Positions 34,656 through 45,903 of a stretch of DNA of 64,000 nucleotides are shown here, piece by piece. Below the pieces are notes generated by a model. The model was not told where the DNA came from, did no database searches, and was given only the letters and a program-made list of their open reading frames with translations. Every line of letters begins with the position of its first letter. Positions within the stretch are counted from its first letter, which is position 1. Made by a program: the position numbers and the translations under genes. The stretch is from the NCBI GenBank assembly GCA_038501625.1, contig JAZAYU010000015.1, forward strand, positions 6,284,991 through 6,348,990, given 5' to 3'. This stretch comes from Corbicula japonica (Eukaryota > Mollusca > Bivalvia > Venerida > Cyrenidae).

Positions 34656-36913
34656 TTACACCCCTGCCACCGTCGTGCAACCAAAGAGGTAAGCATAATG
34701 ATCAACTGTAGATGGGTTAATCACCAGGCCTGCAGAGCGCTGTAAAATATCATATTGGTAACCTTTCTTTTTAAATTTACAGATGGTTTTTACGAATAAC
34801 CGGGAGAAATTAACATCGCCTTTTATCTTCTTAAGTTTATAAATTAAATCTCCATAAAAAAACTGGCTGTGAAATTCCTTGTTGCAATAGTGATTTTAAA
34901 CTGCAGCTGTATTTATGAATTAGATCTGGATATCGGCGATAAAACTTGCAAAAGGTTTTCCTTAATTTGTGATACCGATAACCTTGTTTTAAAAGTTTTT
35001 CTGTAATGCAAAGATTACGTTCATTGAAATCATTCACATCGTTGCAAGCTCTTGAAAAGCGAACAAGCTGTGAGATATAAACCCCGTAAGAAGTTGCACG
35101 AGGGACATCGCCGTCTAGAAACGGAAAATTTACTATATTAAAATTAAAATCATCTCTTTTATCATAAATTTTAGTAGTGACGTAACCATTTTCGATGGAT
35201 AGATTTAAATCAAGGAAGTTTGCTTGCTTTTCTGAAGTGTTCGCTTTGTTAAGCTGTAGTTCTTTAGGATAAATCTTATTAACCAGTGATGGAAAATGGT
35301 TATTATCTATATTTAATAAATCATCAAGGTACCTCGAGGTGTTGTTAAAAGCTGTAATAATATCATCTTGATGTTCGGTAGAAAGAGATAACATGAAATC
35401 TCTTTCATAACAGTATAAAAACAGATCAGCAACAAGGGGTGCACAATTAGTACCCATTGGAATGCCTATTACTTGTTTATAAATAGAGGTACCAAATCTC
35501 AAATAAATATTATCCAATAAAAATGTGAGCGCCTGGATAAGGTCTTGACAGGTCCATGAAGTATAATTATCATAAGAACCATCTGTAAAGAATGCCCTAT
35601 GTTCATTACAAGCAATAAATGTTTTATTTTCTCTAGCAAAAGTTTTTTCAATGAGACTGGTTAGCTTGTCTCTTATTAAATTATGAGGGAGAGAAGTATA
35701 CAAGGTAGAAAAATCATATGTAGACAAACAGAACGCCTGAAAATTATTTGATTTAAGTTTCTTCAAAACGTCATTTGAATTTTTTATAGACCAAAATAAA
35801 TTTTTGCCAGTAGTTTCAAAAACTTTTTCGCAATACCTAATTACATGTTCTTTTATAGCTGTAAGACAAGATGTTAAGAGCACGGATAACTTTGTTGTAG
35901 TACAAGAACTAGAGTTAGCGATAAATCTTGCTTTGTACGGTGTTTTGTGCATTTTAGGCAACCAATACATAGTAGGTACTTTGTCTTGTTTAGGCTCAAC
36001 ACTGATTCTAAATTTTGTAATTTGTAGAGTGTGTGCAGTAACAATATCACTCTCAGATGAAGAAGTCAGTGTATAAGCATTAGTGCTATTAAGCTCTTCA
36101 GTTTGAACATTTATATAGTGTATACGTCACACTATAATAACATTATTTGAAGCCTTATCAGCAGGTGTTAAAACAAATTTTTTGTAAAAATCTTGAATAC
36201 CTTTTTTCAAATGACGAAAGTTAAAACGAGGTCGAGGTGGTAGTAAAGCTATGTTTCTTTTATAGAAGGATATACGAGTGTCAATTATTTTGAATATTTG
36301 TTGTTTTTTTTTCAGTTTGAAAGAGCATTAGGCTCAGCATGTTCTCGTTTACACCATTTATTGTAAAAAGAGTTTAAAGACTCTGCAATTTCCGCACGAC
36401 AGGTATTAAAGTCGATGTCCGATGGAATTCTGTATTTTGGACCTTTTGAAATTAAATTGCGGATTCTAAAGTCTTTGATAACATTTAGATCCCCTGTAAC
36501 GATATGACCGGCAGGTTGATAGCAAAATTTTGAATTAGAACAGTCTCAAGATAATGGTGTGTTTTCAACAATCTGTAAATCCGAGGTAATTTTGTTGTAA
36601 TTGAAAATTGTGTTTCTAATAGGCTTGTTATATTTATAACAAACGATGGGTGTTTCAGTATTCTTGAAATAATTAGGTATAGCCGATTCAACAGTTTTAT
36701 CTTTAAATATACTTGGAAGGTCAATAAAATCTATGCCTTTATTTAAAAATGAAATTTTAAGGAAATGTCTTTGGTGATCAGATTCCAAGTCAATATGTGG
36801 TCTTAGAACATGCCGAGTGTAACACTGAGTAAGGCTTGCAACCTCATAAAGTGGATGAGTTCTAATAACAATATCATCGGCTTCCTTATCCACTTTTTGT
36901 AAACTTGAAATAG
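34656..36913 (-). pseudogene. Penelope-like reverse transcriptase, nearly full length but broken
   Basis: A reverse transcriptase that would copy the element RNA at a nicked target. Assembling frames, it starts near LSISSLQKVDKEADDIVIRT (36.9 kb), then GIDFIDLPSIFKDK, KPIRNTIFNYNKI, CYQPAGHIVTGDLN, NWCKREHAE-like, FVLTPADKASNN (the PADK block typical of Penelope-like elements), then an open 377-codon run (35970-34837) with YWLPKMHK, FSTLYTSLPH (86-95), GIPMGTNCAPLVADLF (169-184), catalytic YLDD (214-217) and FLDLNLSI. Breaks: a TGA after ALSN with an A-run frameshift near 36305, a TGA at about 36130, and a one-base insertion in an A-run at about 34857. The N-terminal half also shows a stop near 36543. 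No GIY-YIG endonuclease was seen. The assignment to Penelope-like elements rests on motifs recalled, not on a search. Confidence 0.85.
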
Positions 36914-36915
36914 AA

Positions 36916-37349
36916 AGAGTTTATGAATGTTTATGGGGAAATCTTTCTTGAGGGAACCTAGAAGCTCGATTTGTTTCTTTTATCCCTGTCATCGTGTTCT
37001 TGCTGATTTTACTCCAGGAGATCTGGTCTCGGTAAGATCATCGAGTACTCACCCTTTAGCATTGCAATGCTATTAGCTTCTTATGTTTTATATGTTTGTG
37101 TGCTTTTGCATGCAACATTGTTGAGCTAATGGGTGGGTGGGAGTTATTTCACCAAGACGTTGTGTAATTGTGTGTTGATTTGAGAACCTGTTGGGGCAAG
37201 TGTGTGGTTGATGCACTCTAGAACCTGGTTTAAGCCCCCACTGGCAATTTGATTTGCCACTGACCGTTCCAAGGCGGTAACCCCTCGGGTTCTCATTTTT
37301 GTTAATTGTTTGTGGTGTCATTTTTGAAACTGATCATTTTATTAACCAT

Positions 37350-37429
<80 letters not shown>

Positions 37430-37482
37430 TAACTTCGCTGTTATTTCGGAATGTTGCAATTCCTGATATGCATGTTTCACCT
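36916..37482 (-). repeat. Penelope-like element, right inverted terminal repeat
   Basis: Reverse complement of 34137-34655, expanded by a (CT)38 tract at 37351-37426 where the other copies have only a short GA-rich run. Confidence 0.85.
37351..37426. repeat. (CT)38 microsatellite
   Basis: 76 bp of perfect CT inside the right terminal repeat of the Penelope-like element. The equivalent site in the copies at 8.7, 34.2 and 57.57 kb is a short interrupted purine/pyrimidine run, so the array grew after insertion. Confidence 0.95.
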
Positions 37483-37489
37483 ATTTTTG

Positions 37490-39235
37490 ACCCGGGTTCT
37501 AGGGTGCACCAACCTCACACTTGCCTACCAACAGGTTCTCATGTGAACAAAATAGTACAAGTAGTATTGGTAAATTAGTTCCAACAAGCCTATCAATTTG
37601 AAACTGCTGAATGCCAAAGCACACAAACATATAAAAAAAAGACGGAACTAACAGCATTGCTAAGCAAACATGTGGCTGCTTAATGACCTAATTGCGTCCA
37701 GAGTCCCTGGAGTCAAATAAGCAAGAACAAGATGACAGGGACAAAAAAGAGATTGAGTTTTTATGTTCTTTTAAAAGATTTCCCTGTAAACCTTATAACC
37801 TCCTGTCACCGAAAATATAAATGGGTTAATCAATTAACAAGAAGAGCGCCTTTGGTAACCTTTCTTTTCACAGATGATTTATTTTCTTTAGTTTGTAAAT
37901 CCAATCTCCATAAAATACTGATTGAGAAATACCTTGATGCAGTAGTGATTTAAAACTGCACATGTATTTTTAAATTAAAACTTGCCACGTTTTCATAAAT
38001 TTGTTGTACCGATAACCCTGTTTTTAAAGTTTTTCTGTTATGCAAAAATAACGTTCATTGAAATCTTTAACATTGTTGCAAGTTCTAGAAAAGCGAACAA
38101 GCTCTGAAATATAAATATTGTAAGATGTTGCACTTGTCACCCCCATCTGAAAATTAAAAATTTACAAAATGAAAATCAAAATAATCTCTTTTATCATAAA
38201 ATTTAGTTTTAGTGAGTTGATATATTTTGTTGACCAAACACGGAAAAATACTATCTATATTTAAGAATCGTATAGGTACCTAGAGGTGTTGTTTAAAGCC
38301 GTAAATAACAAGGGGTGCACAATTTCCACCCATATGGATGCCTATTTCTTTTTTATAAATAAAGGTACCAAATCTAAAAAAATTATTATCCAGTAATAAG
38401 AGAGCGACTCGATCAGTCTTAACTAATCCATAAAGTATGATTTTCAAAAGAATTATCTGTAATAGCTATATATATTTATTACAAGGAATACACATTTTAT
38501 TCTCAATATGTTCTCGTTTGCACGAGGTATTACAAAATAAGTTTTAAAAACCCTGCAATCTCTGCGCGACATGTATAAAAACTCCAATTTCGGATGGCAT
38601 TCTAAATTTTGGACCTTTAAAGAAAATAAAATACCGGTGTGGATCTAGAGTCCTTGGTAAAAGTAAGATCACCGGTAACAATTATAACGACAGGTTTACA
38701 GAAATATTAAGAATTTTCCAAATCTGAAATTTTGGTGGATTTAAAATGATCTGTAAATTAGAGGCTATATAATTGTAATTAAAATTGTGTTTCTTGTCGG
38801 TTTGTTGTATTTATGACAAGCAATATGAGATTCAGTATTCTTAAAAATATTCGATTCAGCTGATTCAACCGGTTTGTCTTTAAATATACTTGGAATGTAA
38901 TTTAAATAAAAAAAATTTTTTTCTGAAAAGCAATTTTAAGGAAAAGTGTTTTATGATTGGATTCTAAGTAACACTTAATAATACTTGTAACTTCATAAAG
39001 TAGATGAGTTCTTTTAACGATATCATCGGCTTCCTGACTTGATGTAGAAAAAGAAAGCAAATGTGAAAGCATAGATTGTACCAGATTTTTTAAAATAAAT
39101 TTTAAGGTCATAAAGGGTACAATTAACATGTGATTTTTCGTTTGATGTTAAAGTTAGTCCTTCAGTCAATCTCGATTTTCTTTTACGTATTGCAAGCAAT
39201 AAAAAGACATAATCAGGCTTTTGCAAAATGCTATC
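37490..39235 (-). pseudogene. Older, heavily decayed Penelope-like copy
   Basis: Same orientation as the copy at 34.1-37.5 kb and directly adjoining it. It shows the terminal-repeat landmarks ('ctagggtgcaccaacctcac', 'caagatgacagggac'), diverged transcriptase segments (around 37.95-38.45 kb) and, at 38902-39080, QEADDIVKRTHLLYEVTSIIKCYLESNHK, recognisably the N-terminal EADDIV block. It has many frameshifts and internal deletions (the catalytic YLDD part is shortened around 38270-38310). Confidence 0.75.
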
Positions 39236-40940
39236 ATGAAAAATTTATCATTTAAACCAAGCGGGTAAAGCGTTTGAAGGTTTTGGTTTTTTTAAGTTAA
39301 ATAACTTATTTTAAAAAGGTGTTAAGTCAATGATATTCTCTTACTGCGATACAATATACTTCACTTATTTTTTTCCTGTAAAAAGCATCGAGATTAAAAG
39401 GTTAATAATTATGGTTTATAGATAATAACCTAACTTTCATCAAATATAAAGGTCGTAACTGCCACTTGCGACGTTTTTAAAACTAACAACAAAACGAAAG
39501 CCAAATATTCATAAAGGTTGTGACTGCCAGATGCGACCTTTTTTAATTTGAATAGGGGTGTAGATACAACCTTTTTCATATTCACAGGAAGTATGATTTC
39601 ACTTACGACCAAACTTAAATTTCAAATTCTGACGTCATTATTTTAGGTAGGAGTGATAAATAGCCCTGAACATGCGCCTTTTGATTCTGAATCTGAATAT
39701 GCAAAAACATGAAAAGGTCGTATCTACCACTTACAACTTTATTGCACTGGGGCGTCAAAGGTTATTATCGAATTATCTGCCCTTTGAGGTGAAGGTTGAA
39801 ATAGTACTTATCTGTTAACAAATGAAATATTCATAACTAAATGAAATATATTTTATAATAAGGTGTGATTTTGAAATGTGTAAAAAGACAAATCATTATG
39901 AGTATAAATAAACAAATAAAATGTATATGTTTATACGTATATTGATATGCAAGAATTGTTTACATATGAATATCCATAGACAAGTAAATGTCGTGGAAAA
40001 GGTGTTGCCTTTTCTTTATGATCACACACACCCAATTAACCCACTTCAGCTGTACTGCATCACAAATGATACCACCTTAATTTTCACCAGAGAATGTTTA
40101 CAAGAGATGACGACATCGAATCGGTTTATATAAGTAGGCCGACGTTCTACCATAAACCACAAAATGTTCTTGTCAAAATGGAGTGCAGTTACAATGGTCA
40201 TTTACAATCTGAATTATAAAAGAGCTTCTTCTTCTTCTTCTCAATACTGCACTTCCTCAATATCGATGATTTCGTGCAGGCGCTGGTTTAAAAATACAGA
40301 GGATGTTTTTTCATGGTGGACATTAAAATAATGGATGAACATGGTGCATGGTAAAACTGTATACATTGCGGATTTAGATATGGATTGATAAGATGATAAC
40401 AGCCACAGTTACAATTGTTTTGAACACTGGTCCTATGGCTGCTTCATATGCAGCGATGGTCAACATGTTCCACTGGCTTATGGTTATTGGATAGAAAGAA
40501 TATGTGTACGATTCTTTAGAAGTTCCAATATGTCGGTATCTGTATATGCTGCTGTGTCTGGTTCTTAGGTCTTAAGGTAGTAATATTTTTTCAGGATAGT
40601 TCTAATTTCGTTGCTTGCTCACAGACAAGAATCTTGAAACCTTTACGTTTCATATTGGGGTCTATAAACAATGAAATAAAAGGTGTAATAACAGGATTTG
40701 TATGCAAATGCATTAGGATGTTTTATAGGTTTACATGAATAAATCATTTAAGTTCTTCAATATCTTTTATTTGTTCCTAATTAACATGTTATATTATGTA
40801 ATTGAAATGTTATTAAATACTTGTGTAAAGTAATTTTAATTTAATTAATTACATTTGGGAAAAGGATTTAGTTATACATGTAATTGTAATTGAAGAATTA
40901 ACAATGTAATTGTAATTTTATTAACCACTTTTTGTAACAA
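39236..40940. other. No gene recognised; small motif repeats
   Basis: A 'ggtcgta(a)ct(g)ccacttgcgac'-like phrase appears at about 39451, 39514 and 39716. A TAATT/GTAATTG-rich patch at 40790-40930 resembles the subterminal filler of the hAT elements and may be a hAT relic. The frame at 39921-40133 has no domain. Confidence 0.4.
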
Positions 40941-40954
40941 AAATATCTGTCATT

Positions 40955-41945
40955 TTAGGATGAGGGCTAGGTCTTTATATGGTATTTCATCCCAAGTGAT
41001 AGGTGTAAATGATTGTTGGAACTGGTTATTTAAGATGTTAGATTTAGCCTTAGGGTTTGATTTAAGTAAATCATTTTCATGCAAAGGTGGTAAAGTAAAT
41101 GTTTCTGGTTTTTGTATTTTTATATATGAGAACATATTTTTAGGATGTTTATTTTTAGCTGTCCTGTTCTGGGACTGGAATATTAAATATCAATTGTTTT
41201 CAATGAAGCTCCAATATGCTTCTCTTTGTTCTTTCTGGATTTCAGATTTTAATTGACTTAAGTTTTGGTTATGTGTTGCAATAAGATCTTCATTTATGTC
41301 ATTCCAGTTTGCTTTAGAATACTTTTGTATCAGCCTAGGTTTTGGTTTGTATCTGCGGAGCGAAGTATTAGATACTTAGAGAACAATGTCATGGTCGGCT
41401 TCACCAATAGGGGGAATTGTTTCTATATTGTCAACGATCGAGAGATAGTTGTAAAAAGTAAATCTATGATTTAGTCGTTCCTAGTTGATTTATCGACTGA
41501 TTGAGATAGTGAGTGATCTGCGACAATGTCAAGTAGTTCTTGATGTTGTTTAATATTTGATTTGCCAGGGATTTTGCTGGCAGACTTCCAGTATTTGTTG
41601 CCTAGGTTGAAGTCTCTGCCGATTGCAATGACGTCATCAGGTTGGGGTCTATACAACGACCCAGTAAGTAGCTTCCGCTATTAAACAATGTGATCTCTAT
41701 TAAAAAAACAACTAAACAATCAGTTTGTAGTTCGTTACATTGAACTGACTGGTAATCATTTTTAACGGCAATCAGAACTCCACAATGACTCAAGCCTTTT
41801 TAATTTAGTGGTCTATAAACACAGAATTCGTTTGGGTCAAAGAATTCTGAGGATTAGACAGAAGGGTCGAGTCAGGTTTCTGTTCCAATGATGATATCTG
41901 AACCAACAGACTATAAGGGCATCTACTTCTGGTTTTTTTTGTTTT
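40955..41945 (-). pseudogene. LINE ORF2 relic: endonuclease domain and linker
   Basis: Minus strand, in order: KKPEVDALI, SDIIIGTET(W)LDPSV and EFFDPNEFCVYRP (start of an apurinic-type endonuclease/exonuclease/phosphatase domain), SHCGVLIAVKNDY, YRPQPDD, RDFNLGNKYW (the GDFN-type motif with G changed to R), KQHQELLDIVADHSLSQ. After a deletion: PPIGEADHDIVL (motif with catalytic H), RRYKPKPRLIQKYSKANW, KEQREAYWSFIEN and MFSYIKIQKPETFTLPPL. This is the region between the endonuclease and the reverse transcriptase of a non-LTR retrotransposon of the CR1/jockey type. Several stops and frameshifts; the reverse transcriptase is absent. Confidence 0.8.
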
Positions 41946-41979
41946 AATAGATTAAAAATTTAAACTAATTAACTTGACC

Positions 41980-43718
41980 TAGATAACATCATGTTGTTGG
42001 CCCAACCACTGAAATCCAATTTCTATGTTGGGCCAACGGTGGCCCATCTTTGTGATCCAAGCCCTTTGTAACCTGCGTTGGCCCAATGTTAGGCCAACCA
42101 TTGAATTTGTGTACATTAATCTCCGGTAGTGGCCCAACGAAGATTATTCGTTGTATTTATGCATGGGATTAATTATAAGATGGCCCAACGTTGGGTCATT
42201 ATCTTTTTGAAATATTAAAATATACAGATGAAATTTAAAAATAAATCATATTTAATTATGTTATCGTGTCAGAAAGTTAATAACTTTAGACTTAAGTTCG
42301 GGAAAACATAAAGCGAGTTTAAAATTAAAATCATTGAATTAACACACTTTAAACATAAATTTTAATGCATGTATATGTATTGCAATGATTTTATGTAAAT
42401 AAGTTAATAAATGTATGTTTTTATAAAAAGAACAGTACTATAGTTTGTCACTATTAAAATTCAACATGGTCCTGAATTGTGTAAATTGAGAGAAATCCTA
42501 TTCTATTTACATGCATGAAAGCCAATAAATTACTGGAGATTTCTGATAATGCAGGATTTGACCTGAGTTTCACCCTTAATAAGTAAGGGAGTTCTAAGAG
42601 ATCATAAACCGTTTCATGGTGTATCAGATTGCTGCTTGCATAGACGATGAACATTGCTGTTTTACAATTTCACTTTTCCAGCTTAAAATGTAAGTTGAAC
42701 TTAAAATTTTTGTTAAAAAAAATGTCTAATAACTTATATTTTATAGTTGTTAATATATATTTACGATATATTTTTAATTATTTACTTTTATAAATAATCT
42801 TTATTCACTATTCTTTATTTCACCGTGTTCGGTGGCTATCAAAGTTCCCTTTTCATCTATTTCAATATCACAGTAGCGTGGTTTGTGCCGTGTGGCGGCT
42901 GTAAAAAGTCTCCCCGAACATTCAATCAGTGCTGTTGTCAGTTACGTCCTTTGAAGGTCGTTGAGCACGATATTTATGTGCTAGGTCAATAGTACTTCTA
43001 AAATTTATAGTTAATAGATGGGTGGTTTCAATATCCCAGCCAATATAGATTCGGATATTGTTCAATCACCCCAAGGATTACTTCCTGCTTTTTAAATTTT
43101 TCCTTTGGCGTTGTCTGTGATATGCAGGATTTATATTCTCATATCTCCTGTCTAAATTCTATTTTGTTTAGTTCCGCCCATTGTTGTCTCGTTTAGGGCA
43201 AACCCATTCTTTTATCTGCGGACCATACGCCGCTGAACATGGAATGGTATTTATCTGAAAATACCGCATTGGAGGTTCCATGTTCACCGTCATATGCATA
43301 CCATCGTTTGGGATGGATCAAAATTGTACTGTTTATTAGTGTAAATATTGAGTTGCGATCAACCCGGGGCTAGGCGGCGTGGGCAGTTATATGTATTTCC
43401 ATTACTGTCCATGAACAAGCTCAATCAAACCGAGCCTGCAATATTATCATATTTGTCGTGTTCGGTGGCTTTCAAAGTTCCCTTTTCATCTATTTTAATA
43501 CATGTATGTATTTTCAAAAAATTGAAATTTAGTAAAATCTGGGAGTAATATAACTACAATTTCCGATAGCTCTACGTTTTTTATTTTATATATTGAAATG
43601 ACAAGGAAAGACAAAATGAGATAAGAAATAACGTTAAGGAGAAGAAAGCGAACAGAAAAAGATTTCGTTGGGCCAACACATACATCTTTGTTGGGCCAAC
43701 TTATGTCTGCTATCTGGG
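41980..43718. mobile_element. Transposon with GTTGGCCCAAC palindrome clusters
   Basis: Left end CTAGATAACATCATGTTGTTGG and right end (inverse) CCAGATAGCAGACATAAGTTGG form imperfect inverted repeats. Next to them the palindrome GTTGGCCCAAC / GTTGGGCCAAC and variants occur at least seven times on the left (41995-42200) and twice on the right (43670-43705). A 45-bp phrase 'gtgttcggtggct...' is directly duplicated at 42825 and 43457. No transposase. Superfamily not determined. Confidence 0.6.
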
Positions 43719-44325
43719 GAGTGGGTGGCTTACATACTTTTTTTTCTTATTGTATGATCCTTGTTGAATTGGTTTTGGTGATGATGAGGCACATGGTTTC
43801 CCTGAACTGTCATTACACCCAATAACTGAAAATTAATTTTTAGACTCAAAGGTGGATGTACTTTTGAAAAAAACTTGAGAAGTTCGGTAGGCACCACTTA
43901 AGGTAATGCAAAGACAAGTTACTACATTCCATTTAGCCCAACAATTTGTGCGCACAAGGGCTTTTCTATATATACGATGGTAGGACAGACATCTATAAAA
44001 TGTCAGTATGATAATGGGTCTGTGCTTGCAGTCGAATTATTAAGAATACATTCCACAATGTATGAAGTGTGACATGCCTCCCTGGCAGTCAGTGTGATAC
44101 CAGGTTTTGCAAGAGTCACATTTTAGAGCTTTTTATATCCAGGTGACATTTATGTGATGCACGTTTTTAATCTATATTTTTAGACACTATGACTCAGACT
44201 GTATCTTTTTTTAAAGTAATCGTTGACGACATTTTTTGTACAGACAACATGTTTGGCGACATTGGTTGTCCGCAGTCTTAAATTCAGAGTCGGTGCACCG
44301 TCTTTTAAGCTAAAACTTTGAAAAC
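43719..44325. promoter_or_regulatory. WDR74 upstream region and 5' UTR
   Basis: About 600 bp between the transposon and the WDR74 start. No TATA box was recognised. The segment 43970-44050 is an inverted copy of sequence at 21.3 kb, so part of it is repetitive. The transcription start cannot be fixed from sequence. Confidence 0.35.
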
Positions 44326-44902
44326 ATGGCTGCGCCCATGCATAACGCATTTGTTGGCTCGGAAACGGGTTTTTTGAAAGGAATAGAAATTGTAAAAGGA
44401 TCATGGAAAAATTTAAACGAAATTCAAACGCCTAATAAATCGGACGAAATAACTTGTTTATGTTGGAATAATAAGAACGAGTCGGAAATCAGTGTTGGTG
44501 TGAGAAGTCAACGCGTCGCGAAATATGATGTCAAACTGCAAACGTGGAGAGAATTTGAGCCATATGAACTTGACAGTAAAGCTGTCCTAAAGTGTATGTC
44601 GAGAGAAGACAATGTTTCCATTTTGGGTTATGATACTGGAGTAGTTACTGTATGGTCTGATGAAGAGATATCAATAAGGCATAAAATTACCACTGGCACA
44701 CATTTACAGTGCATGGTAAAACATGGTGATGTGATTGGAACTGGAGGCAAAGAAAATGACTTAAAAGTTTGGGACTTGAATAACCCAGTAATTGCAACTT
44801 TTCAAGCAAAGAATGTGAGAAATGATTGGCTGAATTTGAGAGTGCCAGTATGGATTACAGGCATCGAATTCCTTGCAAATGAGCAGATAGTCACCTCAAC
44901 AG
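44326..44902 (+). CDS. WDR74: WD repeat-containing protein 74, first coding exon
   Basis: WDR74 (yeast Nsa1) is a nucleolar WD40 beta-propeller protein that takes part in 60S ribosomal subunit assembly with the AAA ATPase NVL2. This exon encodes residues 1-192 plus one base of the next codon. Diagnostic stretches are GSETGFLKGI (11-20), TGGKENDLKVWDL (139-151) and AKNVRNDWLNLRVPVW (161-176), which match the animal WDR74 sequences I know almost word for word. ATG context AAAACATGG is good and it is the first ATG in frame. The exon ends TCAACAG|GTACAG at 44902/44903; reading through adds only about ten residues before a stop, so splicing is expected. The rest of the propeller and the basic C-terminus are not found in the window. 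Confidence 0.93.
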
Positions 44903-45169
44903 GTACAGTATTAAATATGTTTAATCAGATTTAACCAGAATAAGTGGGATTTTACCAAAAGTTTTTTTAATAATCTGGCACAGGGTTTTAGGGAAAAAGA
45001 CCTGTGTTCAAATTACAAATATTAGACGGGGTAAATAGTCAGGTTTGGGGAAAAACTACAACTTAACCGATTGGGATATTTCAATGGGGGCTTACCAATA
45101 TACAGAGTTACCTCCCATTGAGAGTGGCTTCCCTTGCTGATTGGGTAGTTCCGGTTTAGACATGCTTAT
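44903..45169 (+). other. Start of WDR74 intron 1
   Basis: Donor GTACAG at 44903. No exon-like sequence before the large transposon that begins at 45170. Confidence 0.6.
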
Positions 45170-45903
45170 GGTTCCTAGTCAAATTGCCCCCAAGTCAACT
45201 AGCCCCCAAGTCAAAATGTCCCCATTTTGGTCAAATAGCCCCCACACTTTTGGTCAAAACGCCCCCACTGGGAAAAAATGGTCAAATAGCCCCCAGTTTG
45301 GTCAAATAGCCCCCATTTTGGTCAAATAGCCCCCATTTTAGTCAGATAGCCCCCACTGTTAATTTTTGTGTTTTTGTCAGGATATTCGTGTTCTTGTTGG
45401 TATCTTTTCACTTTTTACATTAGCAGATAAGGTGTAATATTGTTTTATAAGTTATAATATCTTCATCCTCATATTTTATTAATTCAGACATATTGAACAA
45501 GTAGTCCTATAAATACAGGGCTTTCCCCAGGCAATTATGGCATACCGGCGCCGGGATGCCTTAATTTTTAAACTAACATTTGCGGGACGCTTATAATCTG
45601 CCGGTATGCCATAAATCCTGGCCGGGATGCTATAAAATTCAATAAACATGGTCAATAAACATGTCAAATTACGAAACTTTCTCGCCAATTTCAAGCATTT
45701 CTCTGATATTCTTAAGCATCTACTGTACAAAATCACACCTTACAATATTTAATGAGCGTCTGCTGTGTATCAGAAGTCGGATAGTTGGATGAGTGTCTGT
45801 TGAATACAGAGAAGACGGTCGTAAATCAACCAATTAAGAACAGATTATCTCAGCAGTTATGATGGCCTAAATGAGATTAAAATCGTTATATTGTTCTTTG
45901 ATG

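Larger units (their letters stand above)
34137..37482 (-). mobile_element. Penelope-like retroelement with inverted terminal repeats
   Basis: Layout: terminal repeat (34137-34655), reverse transcriptase relic (34656-36893, minus), terminal repeat again in inverted orientation (36916-37482). Both repeats begin next to the coding region with 'aagagtttatgaa' and 'gtttatggggaaatctt', and run outward through 'ctggcaatttg' to 'cctgatatgcat'. Penelope-like elements are known for terminal repeats in direct or inverted arrangement. The outer arm at 37482 is continuous with a second, older copy. Confidence 0.85.

Noticed and set aside
34137..37482. LTR retrotransposon
   Set aside because: The flanking repeats are inverted, no gag/protease/integrase motifs are present, and the PADK and RT motifs fit Penelope-like elements.
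37306..37578. Frame with a long Ser-Leu run
   Set aside because: Translation of the (CT)38 microsatellite within a terminal repeat.
44180..44404. Minus-strand frame over the WDR74 start
   Set aside because: Shadow of the WDR74 exon; no domain.
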